53,215 nucleotides of DNA from Chloroflexota bacterium (GCA_018004935.1 JAGNBF010000050.1:1-53215), one strand, 5' to 3'; shown: positions 17,711 through 25,447, counted from the first letter of the stretch. The notes: generated by a model from the sequence alone, not told the origin. Numbers and translations: made by a program.

Positions 17711-18137
17711 CTAATAATTTTCCTTGTCTGGCTTTTGCCAGCACAGCTTTTTCGTGCCGTTCCAGCACCGGTTGAAAATCCAGATATTCGTTGATAGTCC
17801 TAAGTGTGAATCTAATGCGTTTGTTTTCATCCCGATTGAGCAACAGAATGCCTTCATGTATAACTCGATAATTCAGCGTTGCGGGTGTTTCATCCAGTTC
17901 AACGACATTGATTTCTTCAATGTGGAGCAAAGTTTGTAGGTCGAGAATAATTTGACCTTCTATTTGTAGTTTTTGGGTGAGTGACTGCGGCCGCGACCAC
18001 AGAATCCCCACATCTACATCAGAAAGCGTTGTGGCTTCGTTGCGGGCATACGAGCCAAACAGATAGGCCATGTCAATCTCACCGTGGTTGGCGAAATAGG
18101 CTTGCAACTGCTCTATAATCGTCTGGCGTTCAGGCAT
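17622..18137 (-). CDS. mntA: MntA-type nucleotidyltransferase antitoxin
   Basis: 171 aa from ATG 18137; a TTG five codons upstream is less likely. The minimal nucleotidyltransferase signature G-S-X10-D-X-D is complete (Gly28-Ser29, Asp40, Asp42) in AYLFGSYARNEATTLSDVDV. The third acidic residue of the catalytic set is likely in 'EEINVVELDE'. It AMPylates HepT, neutralising it. The C terminus (about 35 residues beyond the family end, YNRYRRSFESHRRRLASTT) is basic and read through the start of hepT in another frame. This extension is longer than I expect for MntA and may be a consequence of a small indel near the gene end. It forms a type VII toxin-antitoxin operon with the next gene. Confidence 0.9.
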   Translation of the reverse strand: MPERQTIIEQLQAYFANHGEIDMAYLFGSYARNEATTLSDVDVGILWSRPQSLTQKLQIEGQIILDLQTLLHIEEINVVELDETPATLNYRVIHEGILLLNRDENKRIRFTLRTINEYLDFQPVLERHEKAVLAKARQGKLLDGYNRYRRSFESHRRRLASTTSLARTDIG

Positions 18138-18196
18138 AATCAGTGACTCCAATCGTAGATGTACTATTCACCCTTCTGATCGTTACTCGACCACAG

Positions 18197-18961
18197 TTAA
18201 CGGTATAGTCCCTGTGGGTCAAGTTGTTCTCTGATAATGCTTAATTCTTCAGCCGATGGGGGGATCATAGGGCGTAGACCAGGGGAAACACGGAGCGTCC
18301 ACCCCAGTTCAGCCTGAACGGATTCCAGGGTTTCGCCGGGAGCCAGCTCGATTAACTGCATTTCCTTTTCTTCGTTGTCAAAGTCGAAGGTGGCTTTGTC
18401 GGTGATGACCTGGGTTGGCCCCTGGCTATGCGTTGGCAGGCCGAGTTCAGCCCGGCTTTGCCCATGCACAAAATGGCCCGGACTGGTCACGAAATCAATT
18501 TTCTCGACAAAAGCCCGTTTTTTCAGCCGCATAATCATTAAGATTTGTTTGGCGTTGATGGCGATTTCGCAGGCTCCGCCGGAACCGGGCAGGCGGGTTT
18601 TTGGCTTCGTATAATCACCAATGACCGTTGTGTTCAAATTGCCATAGCGGTCAATCTGCGCCCCGCCGAGCAGAGCGGCATCCACCAATCCCCCTTGCAG
18701 GTACAGCATGAACAAATCGGCCATGCTCACCACTGAGGTGGCCCCACTCACCAGCGTGGGATCGCCGATGGAAAGGGGCAGGCGGGCCGGTTTGGCCCCG
18801 AAGACGCCGCTCTCGTAAACCAGTTCAATCTGGGGGGAATGACTGCGGCGGGCCAGGTTACAGGCGATATTGGGCAGGCCCACGCCCACAAACAGCACCC
18901 GGCTACCCCTCAGGGCACGGGAGGCGTTGACAATCATTAATTCAGAGGGGGTAAAGCTCAT
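18197..18961 (-). CDS. CoA-transferase beta subunit (glutaconate/3-oxoacid type)
   Basis: 254 aa. The family signature 'FVGVGLPNIACNLARR' is followed by VYESGVFGA, with the catalytic glutamate at residue 50 (ESG). This glutamate forms the CoA thioester in family I transferases. 'AALLGGAQIDRYGNLNTTVIG' and GSGGACEIA follow. It needs an alpha subunit, and the matching gene is at 19881-20807. The two subunits are normally adjacent; here a 0.9-kb block with xisH and xisI separates them. The complex moves CoA between acyl-CoA and free acids, a step of amino-acid fermentation, which fits kamA and the aldehyde dehydrogenase nearby. The substrate is not decidable from sequence. Confidence 0.88.
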   Translation of the reverse strand: MSFTPSELMIVNASRALRGSRVLFVGVGLPNIACNLARRSHSPQIELVYESGVFGAKPARLPLSIGDPTLVSGATSVVSMADLFMLYLQGGLVDAALLGGAQIDRYGNLNTTVIGDYTKPKTRLPGSGGACEIAINAKQILMIMRLKKRAFVEKIDFVTSPGHFVHGQSRAELGLPTHSQGPTQVITDKATFDFDNEEKEMQLIELAPGETLESVQAELGWTLRVSPGLRPMIPPSAEELSIIREQLDPQGLYR

Positions 18962-19023
18962 AGGGTATTCCTCATTAGGTATGATGCGGCTAGAGATGAA
19001 GGACCATCCAGTCGGTGTATTCT

Positions 19024-19359
19024 TCAGGCCGTGGCAAATTGGGTATGCGGCCGCACATCAGGCGGGTGAAAAGCCAAGACAATATCACGCTGGGGTATAC
19101 CGGCGTTCATCAGGTCGTAAGCAATGCCGTGTTCGGTTCCATCGCGCTGAATCCACACTTTGTCATTGATAATGTCAATGTGGATGAGACAACCATGAAT
19201 CCTTTTTGCTTTCTGCCACCCAATTGACATGACCAGGTAGCGGTCATTTGCTGAATCGAAGATCAACTCGTTTTCAATGTCGCTGTGGGCATATTGTATG
19301 TCTACGTAATGAGACAAAACATCCTGAACAATTTGACGGTAAGCCGTTAAGTTACCCAT
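19024..19359 (-). CDS. xisI: XisI-family protein (fdxN-element excision controlling factor)
   Basis: 111 aa, full length for the family. Matches the XisI pattern: 'YRQIVQDVLSHY', 'IFDSANDRYLVMSIGWQKAKRIHGCLIHIDIINDKVWIQRDGTE', 'IAYDLMNAGIPQRDIVLAFHPPDVRP'. XisI and XisH were first named in Anabaena, where they help control excision of the fdxN element. The families are widespread, with an unclear general function. The ATG overlaps the end of the xisH frame by 13 bp, the usual arrangement. Its partner carries a frameshift, so this copy may be functionally orphaned. It has one palindrome site (19047), encoding part of DVRPHT. Confidence 0.92.
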   Translation of the reverse strand: MGNLTAYRQIVQDVLSHYVDIQYAHSDIENELIFDSANDRYLVMSIGWQKAKRIHGCLIHIDIINDKVWIQRDGTEHGIAYDLMNAGIPQRDIVLAFHPPDVRPHTQFATA

Positions 19360-19762
19360 TTGACAATTTCCTCTGTCTGCGGATCGAATACCAACAACTT
19401 AATGGGGTAATCTTCCAGCAAGACCTCACCAATTGGTTCTTCAAACAGGTCGTGATAAACCGCTTCGCGAATTGCCAGGAATAGCACTCGCGCTGGCTCT
19501 GTTCTGCCAATAATAGGAAGATAAAGGAAAAACTGCCCAATGGCATCTTTCAAGTCTTCCACTTCCGATGCGCTAAGGAAACTCTTTATTTCGACCGCAA
19601 TTTTTTGTTCTTCCTTTTGCGCACCAATGAACCGTTCTGCCCCAGGTCAACGTATAAATCTTTTAGACCCCACTTTAGGATATAAGGGTCATCGGTGATC
19701 GTCCAGCCGTCTTTGATGAGGGCGTTGCGGACATGATCGTGATAGAAATCTCGTGCAGGCAT
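19347..19762 (-). pseudogene. xisH: xisH, broken by a one-base frameshift
   Basis: The N-terminal frame from ATG 19762 reads MPARDFYHDHVRNALIKDGW...DPYILKWGLKDLYVDLG, then slips into RKRKNKKLRSK and stops at 19586. A second frame continues with RFIGAQKEEQKIAVEIKSFL...EDLKDAIGQFFLYL and runs to 19347. Adding one base to the run of four C on the plus strand (19640-19643; GGGG in the gene) restores DLGAERFIGAQ and a 138-aa XisH. The family has a PD-(D/E)XK-like nuclease core; the break falls between the Asp (YVDLG) and the E-X-K (VEIKS). It could be a real inactivating mutation, a phase-variable run, or a sequencing error. It overlaps xisI. Confidence 0.9.
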
Positions 19763-19785
19763 AGGAAACCACAATCTGTTACTCG

Positions 19786-19848
19786 AAAGGGGCGTTTTTC
19801 GTTTTTACCAGAGACTGCACAGCCTGGAAAGGCTGTGCTACATCTAGA
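19786..19848 (+). repeat. Interspersed repeat with CACAGCCTGGAAAGGCTGTG hairpin
   Basis: GGGGCGTTTTTCGTTTTTACC is followed by the hairpin and GTGCTACATC. The reverse complement matches the 1716-1770 repeat (TGTAGCACAGCC, TTTTCAGGCTGTGCG, then CTCTGGGGAAAACGAAAAATGCC) and the unit of the 25465 tandem array. It separates xisH from the CoA-transferase alpha gene. Confidence 0.75.
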
Positions 19849-19880
19849 GGTCGTGTACAAATTCGCCAGAGTCGAATATG

Positions 19881-20807
19881 TTATGAATAGCGGCCATAGT
19901 TGACTGAATCGGCCCAGAGGTCGCCGGGGGCCAGGGTGGACAGGTGTTCTTGACCGATTTTGGCCAGGTAGGTGGCCCGGTCGGGGACGCCGTAGACCCA
20001 CTCTTGCAACCAGGCGGCGGTTTTGGCCGGGTCTTGGGAGTTTTCATCCCAACTCAGGTAGAAACTGTTGTCCCGGTCGTAGTAACCCTGAACGTAGCTG
20101 GGGTGTGCGCCGTAGGGTTCACAGACGACGGCATCTACGATGAGGCCGGGGATGAGGGTGCGGTTGGGGTCGCGGCGAACGATGTCGTCATCTACGATTT
20201 CTTCAACGACAACAACAACTTTTTTGCTGGCGAAGGCCACTTCTTTTTGCATGCCTAGCAGGCCCCACAGTTGGGTGTTGCCCTGGCTATCGGCGCGTTG
20301 GGCGTGCAGGAAACAGACATCCGGGTTGAGGGGGGGGACGACGCTGATGGGGCCGTCGCCGTAGGGGCTGTCTACGAATTGGATTTTGGGGTTGGCCTGG
20401 GGCAGATCACTGCCGGTGAAGCTCCGCAGGGGGAAGAAGGGCAGATTGCTGGCCCCGGCGATGTACCGCCCAACCATGCCGAAATGGGTGTATTCTTCAA
20501 CTTCCAGCGGCCGCGGCACACCCTTTTCGACCGCTCGCCGGATACAGTTGAGGTTGCCCACCCCCGGATTACCCAGATAGCTAAAGATCAATTTCTTGGC
20601 GACCCCGGCGGCGATCATCTGGTCGTAGATGAGGTCGGGGGTCATGCGGGCCAGGGTGAGGTCTTGTTTACCCTGACGGATGATTTCGTGCGCGGCCGCG
20701 AAGCAGATAAACGCCGTAAACCCTTCAATCGCTACCACGTCCCCATTCTGGACATAGCGGCTCACGGCCTCGTGCATGGTGATAACTTTGTTGGTTGGAT
20801 CGCTCAT
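19881..20807 (-). CDS. CoA-transferase alpha subunit (glutaconate CoA-transferase A type)
   Basis: 308 aa, typical for the long GctA-like alpha subunits. Hallmarks: 'AVSRYVQNGDVVAIEGFTAFICFAAAHEIIRQGKQDLTLAR', 'FSYLGNPGVGNLNCIRRAVEKG', and 'VDSPYGDGPISVVPPLNPDVCFLHAQRADSQGNTQLWG'. The catalytic Glu is carried by the beta subunit (18197-18961), and together they should form an alpha2beta2-type enzyme. Promoter-proximal to it (higher coordinates) lies the aldehyde dehydrogenase, separated by a 176-bp repeat-bearing gap. Insertion of xisHI downstream has separated it from its beta gene, so stoichiometric expression may now depend on read-through. Confidence 0.88.
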   Translation of the reverse strand: MSDPTNKVITMHEAVSRYVQNGDVVAIEGFTAFICFAAAHEIIRQGKQDLTLARMTPDLIYDQMIAAGVAKKLIFSYLGNPGVGNLNCIRRAVEKGVPRPLEVEEYTHFGMVGRYIAGASNLPFFPLRSFTGSDLPQANPKIQFVDSPYGDGPISVVPPLNPDVCFLHAQRADSQGNTQLWGLLGMQKEVAFASKKVVVVVEEIVDDDIVRRDPNRTLIPGLIVDAVVCEPYGAHPSYVQGYYDRDNSFYLSWDENSQDPAKTAAWLQEWVYGVPDRATYLAKIGQEHLSTLAPGDLWADSVNYGRYS

Positions 20808-20863
20808 GGGTAAGGGGAAAGGAGTGAGGGAAGAGGAGTAAACCTACGGTGAAGAGAAGATTT

Positions 20864-20946
20864 TTACCGCCAAGACGCAAAGAACGCCAAGATATTTTCC
20901 GGGCTTTTTCTTTTCTTAGCGAGTTTAGCGTCTTGGCGGTTTCTCT
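20864..20946. repeat. ACCGCCAAGACGC inverted-repeat element
   Basis: ACCGCCAAGACGCAAAG at the left faces GCGTCTTGGCGGT at the right, with internal GCCAAGAT and TTAGCGAGTTTAGC words. It makes an 80-bp hairpin typical of interspersed bacterial palindromic repeats. CTCAGTCCTCAGCACTCAG words follow to 20990. It may act as a terminator for the dehydrogenase gene (minus strand). Confidence 0.75.
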
Positions 20947-20983
20947 TTCCGTGAACTCAGTCCTCAGCACTCAGTCCTTAGTA

Positions 20984-22552
20984 CTAATCTACAATCGTTT
21001 GGCTTTGTTCTTTCAGGTATTGCTGAATGTAGTAGAAGCTACCGGCGGCTTTGCCGGTGGAGCCACTGCCTTTCCAGCCACCAAACGATTGATACCCCGG
21101 CCAGGCGCCGGTGGTCGCGCCGCTTTCACGATTGACGTACACCACACCGGCTTCGATGTTGTCCAGGAACCATTGGATTTCCTCTTCATCTTCGCCGAAG
21201 AAACCGGCGGTCAGGCCGTATTCCACATCGTTAGCCTTCTGCATGGCGTCGTTCAGGTCGTCGAAACCGGCAACGGTAACGATGGGCAGGAACATCTCTT
21301 GTTTCCACAGGCGGTGATCATCGGGCAGGTTGTCGGCGATGGTGGGGGCGACATAGTAGCCGTTGCCATCCAAAGTTTTGCCGCCGAAAACGATGTTCCC
21401 GTGCGCACGCAAATCGGCCACGAAATCTTGATAATCTTTGTAAGCCCATTCGTTGACCACCGGCCCCATCCAGTTTTCCTTTTTGGTGGGGTCGCCAACG
21501 TTGATTTTCTCGGTCAGGGCCAGAAGTTTTTCCATGAAGGTGTCTTTGACGGCGTTGTGAACGTAGACACGGGAACAGGCGGAACATTTTTGCCCTTGCA
21601 GACCGAAGGCGGAGCGCATGACACCCATGGCCGCTTTGTCCAGGTCGGCATTTTGGCTGATGATGACGGGGTTTTTGCCACCCATTTCGGCGATGACGGG
21701 GCGGGGGTATTGGCCGTTGGCGAACTGGCGCAGGATGCCCATGCCCACATCGTAACTGCCGGTGAAGGTGACACCGGCAATGGCCGGGTTGTCAATGATG
21801 GTCTGGCCGACTTCGCGGCCGCCACCCGTCACAAAATTAAACACGCCCGCCGGTACACCCGCATCGCGGAAACATTCGGTGAGATGCCAGGCGGTCAGGG
21901 GGGTGTCGCTGGCCGGTTTGAGGACGACGGCATTACCAGCGGTGAGGGCGGCCCCGGACGGGCCACCGGCTAACGCGCCGGGGAAGTTGAAGGGGGAGAT
22001 GACGGCCCAGACGCCATAGGGTTTGAGGACACTGCGGTTGTGATGGCGATTGCTTTCGGAGAGGAGCGTGTGGCTGAAGCCGTTGTTTTTCTCCATGGCA
22101 TCACAGCAGTAGCGGATGAGGTCGGCGGTTTCTTCCACGTCACCCAGGGCTTCGAGGCGGTTTTTGCCCACTTCCAGGCTCATGGCCGCGCCCATGTAGA
22201 AGAGCCGTTCGCTGATGAGGTCGGCGGCTTTACGCATGATGGCGACTCGCTCTTGCCAGGGGGTGTCACGCCAGAGGGGCCAGGCGGCTTTCGCGGCCGC
22301 GACCGCATCATTGGCATCCTTGGCCGTGCCTTTCTGGAAATAACCCAACACCAGATCGGTATCTACCGGGCTGGTCTTGGGGAAAGCCTTCTCACCCAGG
22401 CGTTCCTCACCACCAATAAGCATGGGGTAGGTTTTACCGGCATTGGCTTTCACCTCGGCCACTGCTTCCTCAAAATATTCATGCAGAAGCGGATCGGGGC
22501 TGGCGAGGGTGGAATAGGTAACTTTAATGAACTTGCGTGGTTTATCAGACAT
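20984..22552 (-). CDS. Aldehyde dehydrogenase, L-glutamate gamma-semialdehyde (P5C) dehydrogenase type
   Basis: 522 aa. The second ATG (22552) is chosen because GGAGG lies 7 nt before it; the first ATG (22564) overlaps that site. Family features: 'VISPFNFPGALAGGPSGAALTAGNAVVLKPASDTPLTAWH' (NAD site), 'VTFTGSYDVGMGI', catalytic base Glu289 in IAEMGGKN, and nucleophile Cys323 in LQGQKCSACSRVYV. The GQKCSACSR form is typical of the RocA/PutA P5C dehydrogenase branch. It oxidises glutamate semialdehyde, formed from proline, hydroxyproline or ornithine, to glutamate with NAD+. This agrees with the hydroxyproline-dehydratase-like gene 0.7 kb upstream on the strand. It acts in the cytosol. Other semialdehyde substrates, such as those of lysine degradation, cannot be excluded. 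Confidence 0.9.
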   Translation of the reverse strand: MSDKPRKFIKVTYSTLASPDPLLHEYFEEAVAEVKANAGKTYPMLIGGEERLGEKAFPKTSPVDTDLVLGYFQKGTAKDANDAVAAAKAAWPLWRDTPWQERVAIMRKAADLISERLFYMGAAMSLEVGKNRLEALGDVEETADLIRYCCDAMEKNNGFSHTLLSESNRHHNRSVLKPYGVWAVISPFNFPGALAGGPSGAALTAGNAVVLKPASDTPLTAWHLTECFRDAGVPAGVFNFVTGGGREVGQTIIDNPAIAGVTFTGSYDVGMGILRQFANGQYPRPVIAEMGGKNPVIISQNADLDKAAMGVMRSAFGLQGQKCSACSRVYVHNAVKDTFMEKLLALTEKINVGDPTKKENWMGPVVNEWAYKDYQDFVADLRAHGNIVFGGKTLDGNGYYVAPTIADNLPDDHRLWKQEMFLPIVTVAGFDDLNDAMQKANDVEYGLTAGFFGEDEEEIQWFLDNIEAGVVYVNRESGATTGAWPGYQSFGGWKGSGSTGKAAGSFYYIQQYLKEQSQTIVD

Positions 22553-22827
22553 ACGAACCTCCATTGGGATGATGGGATGTTATCCCGCTCTTGCCTGATG
22601 CTGGTTTCAGCCAGATGGGTTGACTCTGAGTTATCGCTCGTGGTTAATGGGAAAAACCAGGGGACGCGAAGGCAAGAGGCGGGTTAGTTGGAAAATTGCC
22701 GAAACCGCAGGTAATTATACCTGGATTGGGGAGGAGATTAAAACGGGGAGGGGGAAGGCTGAGGGATGAATGATGAAGGGTGAAAAGGGGGATGCGGCCG
22801 CATAAACTCAAATACCACAACACTGAG

Positions 22828-23208
22828 TTAGTCGTTGAGGAAAAAGTCATTGACTGACGGGTCATTAAATACGAAGGAAATAAACTCTATGTCATTGTCA
22901 GTAGCACTTTCAATATAGTCGGCAATAGCTTTGGATTGTCTCACAACGGCTTCTGATAGGGACATTTTCGTCCAATCGAATGCTTCTTCAAGAGCAAAAT
23001 CAGCTCCCGGAATTTCAGCTATCCACTCGTTCGATTTATTCACGTATCGCCACCCAGAAACGCCAATGACAAGCTCTCCAAGATTTGAGAATTCCTCGAC
23101 AAAACCTGAAGCATAGTCGAGAGGGAACAAGGCTTCGTTAGTCTTCATAACGACAACTTGCCGATATTTTCTAATCAGTTGAGCAATACCATCCCGATTT
23201 TTCATCAT
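22828..23208 (-). CDS. Hypothetical protein, AT-rich
   Basis: 126 aa (ATG 23208 or the next codon). I do not recognise a family. The sequence is soluble and acidic. A first helical part (IAQLIRKYRQVVVMKTNEA) leads into 'GFVEEFSNLGELVIGVSGWRYVNKSNEWIAEIPGADFALEEAFDWTKMSLSEAVVRQSKAIADYI' and an acidic tail DPSVNDFFLND. No catalytic motif, membrane helix or signal is seen. The size and acidity recall immunity or antitoxin-like proteins, but that is only an impression. It starts 14 bp after the hydroxyproline-dehydratase gene, so it is likely cotranscribed. Its base composition is distinctly AT-rich and it has no GCGGCCGC site inside, unlike both flanking genes, suggesting recent arrival. Confidence 0.65.
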   Translation of the reverse strand: MMKNRDGIAQLIRKYRQVVVMKTNEALFPLDYASGFVEEFSNLGELVIGVSGWRYVNKSNEWIAEIPGADFALEEAFDWTKMSLSEAVVRQSKAIADYIESATDNDIEFISFVFNDPSVNDFFLND

Positions 23209-23222
23209 CCAGGGTCTGTAGC

Positions 23223-24242
23223 TTATCGAATGAGAAATCCGTGCTGTAGTGGATCATTGGGGTTGATGAGGATGTGATTGCGGCCGCAAATATACGCCAT
23301 CCCTTCTACTTGCGGTATCACAGCGGGGTACGAAGCAAAGGTGGTTGTGGCATGAACGGAACCGGTGAAAGTCGTGCCCAGGATGCTCTCCACGACAAAC
23401 GGCTCATTCAGACCGATCTCCCCTCTGGCAAAATGCAGAGCCGCCCGCGCACTCACGCCCGTACCGGTGGGACTGCGATCCAGTTCGCCATTGGCGAAGA
23501 TGCAGACGTTGCGGCTGTGATGGGCGGGGTTCGCGGCCGCGCCGACAAAAATCGTGCCGTATAGGAACGCCAGATCGGGGTCAGAGGGGTGGGTGAGGGG
23601 CAACGAGGCCATGACCGCCCGTTTGATCCGCATCCCCAGGTCAATCAATTTTCGCGCCGAGGCTACATCCAATCCCACACCCACCTCTTCCGCCCGGACA
23701 AAGGCGTAGTACGCCCCACCAAAAGCCACATCGTAGCGCACCTGGCCCACCCCCGGCACATCCACCACCTGATCCAGGGTAAACACATACGAAGGGACAT
23801 TGTGGAAAAAGACGTTGGTCACGCGGCCGCGATCCCTGGTGGCATAAGCCGTTACCCGTCCTGCCGGGGTGTCCATCTTGATCACTGCCGGTTCCCCCGA
23901 AACGGTAATCATTCCCGTATCCAGCGCCACCACCGCCAACCCGATCACCCCATGCCCACACATGGTACTGAACCCTTCGTTGTGCAGGAACAAAACCCCC
24001 AACGTGCCATCGGGCGTGACCGGCTCCGTGACGATACAGCCGTACATATCGGCGTGGCCGCGTGGCTCCCACATCAGGGCGCGGCGCAGATGATCCAGGT
24101 ACTCGCGGGCGTAACGCCGTTTGGCCAGGATGGTGTCGCCGGGCAGGTCAGGGAACCCATCTACCAGCACGCGCAATGGTTCGCCGCCGGTGTGGGCGTC
24201 AATGGTTGTCAATTGGAGCCAGTGTGCAGGTGGTTGCCACAT
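23223..24242 (-). CDS. Proline racemase-fold enzyme, probable trans-3-hydroxy-L-proline dehydratase
   Basis: 339 aa. First catalytic cysteine in FSTMCGHGVIGL (Cys95). The second position, in ELDRSPTGTGVSARAAL, is Thr259 rather than the Cys of proline racemases and 4-hydroxyproline epimerases. In this superfamily the Cys/Thr pair is the mark of trans-3-hydroxy-L-proline dehydratase, which removes water to give an imino acid that becomes proline. 'DAHTGGEPLRV' (15-25) is the usual N-terminal signature. The downstream P5C-type dehydrogenase fits hydroxyproline/proline catabolism. The dehydratase assignment rests on one residue, so confidence in the family is high and in the reaction moderate. 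Confidence 0.88.
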   Translation of the reverse strand: MWQPPAHWLQLTTIDAHTGGEPLRVLVDGFPDLPGDTILAKRRYAREYLDHLRRALMWEPRGHADMYGCIVTEPVTPDGTLGVLFLHNEGFSTMCGHGVIGLAVVALDTGMITVSGEPAVIKMDTPAGRVTAYATRDRGRVTNVFFHNVPSYVFTLDQVVDVPGVGQVRYDVAFGGAYYAFVRAEEVGVGLDVASARKLIDLGMRIKRAVMASLPLTHPSDPDLAFLYGTIFVGAAANPAHHSRNVCIFANGELDRSPTGTGVSARAALHFARGEIGLNEPFVVESILGTTFTGSVHATTTFASYPAVIPQVEGMAYICGRNHILINPNDPLQHGFLIR

Positions 24243-24254
24243 ATCAAATCCCCC

Positions 24255-24348
24255 CTATGGTTCAAAAGTCGGCAAGCTGTATTTAACATTTTGTCGGGCG
24301 ATTTACCCAATCGTCCGATCAATTTGTAAAGCTGAACTGAACCAGGCC
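24255..24348 (+). mobile_element. Internally deleted copy B of the family-1 119-bp MITE
   Basis: It shares both ends with copies A and C (GGTTCAAAAGTCGGCAA...; TTTGTAAAGCTGAACTGAAC) but keeps only one half of the central hairpin, giving about 94 bp. Terminal repeats are worn and no clean target duplication is visible. The stop codon and last codons of the 24303 gene lie within it. Confidence 0.8.
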
Positions 24349-25286
24349 AAATTTTTCCAACCGGTGGCAAATGCGGCCGCGTCACTCTCGTTCATTCCCA
24401 GATTGATGGGCGACAACACGTGCCACACCTCTTTATGGTGCACCGTTTGTCCTGGCTCTAATAGAGTACGTGGCCCCAATGTTTCTAACTCAATAAAACC
24501 AGGGCGGCAATAACATTGGCTGGAACTACCCATATCAAAATAAATGGTTTCAGGCTGGTACACCGCTTCTTTAATGAATAACATATCCTGCCATTGGTAG
24601 GCCATCCAGCCAGACGGGTTGGGCCAGCCTATTTTTAGATGCCATTCGCTGGCTGGTTCCACCCCTCTGGCTTCGGTACGGGCTGGCTCGGCCTGGACAA
24701 AAACATACTGATTGCCCCAATGAATGAAGGGGTTGTTGATATCGGTGTAAGGCCAGAGAACCAGGGCACGGTTGGGTTGCAGGCCAGCGACATCGGTGGG
24801 GGTGTTTTTTTGGGGCAGGATGGCAAACCCCCCAGATTTGAGTTGGGTAATGGCCCAGGGGGCGCAGAGCCGCGGCCGCGAACCTCCATTGGTCAACGTA
24901 TGCTCTACCACGACCATAGCCCGCTCGTTGGGCATGGTAATCGTGAGCGATTTTTGCATCCCTGTCCCCACTTCCGCCGGTTGCACGACCCGCATTCCCC
25001 TGGCGATGGGCGTGATTTCTACCGGCGCATTATCGGGTAAATAGGTAATTTCCCGTACTTCTGGGGCATACCACAGACGATGCCCCCCCCACAAATGGAG
25101 CGGTTGCCCTCCCGGCCCGGCCAACACAAAATCCGGTAATTCTGCCAGCAAATTCTCCCGCCCCGGTAGGCGCAAAGATAAAATCCGTGGCCCCACCTTC
25201 TGCGTGACCAACAACTCCAGGGTGCCGTTACTCAGCCCCACACACTCCAAGCCTAAAAAATGATCTTCGGTATATAACATAGTCAT
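24303..25286 (-). CDS. DUF4380-like / aldose-mutarotase-fold protein
   Basis: 327 aa from ATG 25286. The open frame extends 50 codons further but crosses a G-rich repeat. All-beta sequence: 'LELLVTQKVGPRILSLRLPGRENLLAELPD', 'LWGGHRLWYAPEV', 'ITITMPNERAMVVVEHTLTN', 'APWAITQLKSGG', 'KIGWPNPSGWMAYQWQDMLFIKEA'. This pattern resembles galactose-mutarotase-fold proteins of the DUF4380 type. His and Glu/Asp candidates are present but I cannot place the active site. A sugar-binding or epimerase function is possible, not shown. The last dozen residues (FSSALQIDRTIG) and the stop are encoded by an inserted mobile repeat, so the native C terminus has been replaced. Confidence 0.65.
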   Translation of the reverse strand: MTMLYTEDHFLGLECVGLSNGTLELLVTQKVGPRILSLRLPGRENLLAELPDFVLAGPGGQPLHLWGGHRLWYAPEVREITYLPDNAPVEITPIARGMRVVQPAEVGTGMQKSLTITMPNERAMVVVEHTLTNGGSRPRLCAPWAITQLKSGGFAILPQKNTPTDVAGLQPNRALVLWPYTDINNPFIHWGNQYVFVQAEPARTEARGVEPASEWHLKIGWPNPSGWMAYQWQDMLFIKEAVYQPETIYFDMGSSSQCYCRPGFIELETLGPRTLLEPGQTVHHKEVWHVLSPINLGMNESDAAAFATGWKNLAWFSSALQIDRTIG

Positions 25287-25365
25287 TGTTTCGTCATTAT
25301 ATCCTTTCTTAAACGGGTGCATACACCTCCCGTCCGGCTTTAGGGTAATCGCATACTTTATTTTC

Positions 25366-25447
25366 CCCACCCCTGACCCCTCCCCCAGGGGCGAGGAACT
25401 TTTTAGAGGGCGTTTTTTGCGGGCATTCGCCCGCAAAAAACGCCCTC
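25366..25447 (-). repeat. Composite repeat: variable-stem hairpin plus G-rich module (copy 4, inverted)
   Basis: The C-rich module CCCCACCCCTGACCCCTCCC leads into hairpin 25406-25447. Its arms, GAGGGCGTTTTTTGCGGGC and complement, are perfectly paired with loop ATTC. Order and loop match copies 1-3 on the other strand; the arm sequence does not. Confidence 0.85.

Noticed and set aside
20271-20813. 180-aa plus-strand frame opposite the CoA-transferase alpha gene
   Set aside because: Antisense shadow; the minus-strand protein matches its family throughout.
20849-21973. 374-aa plus-strand open frame opposite the aldehyde dehydrogenase
   Set aside because: Antisense shadow of a strongly supported enzyme gene in GC-rich DNA; no family features and no ribosome site.
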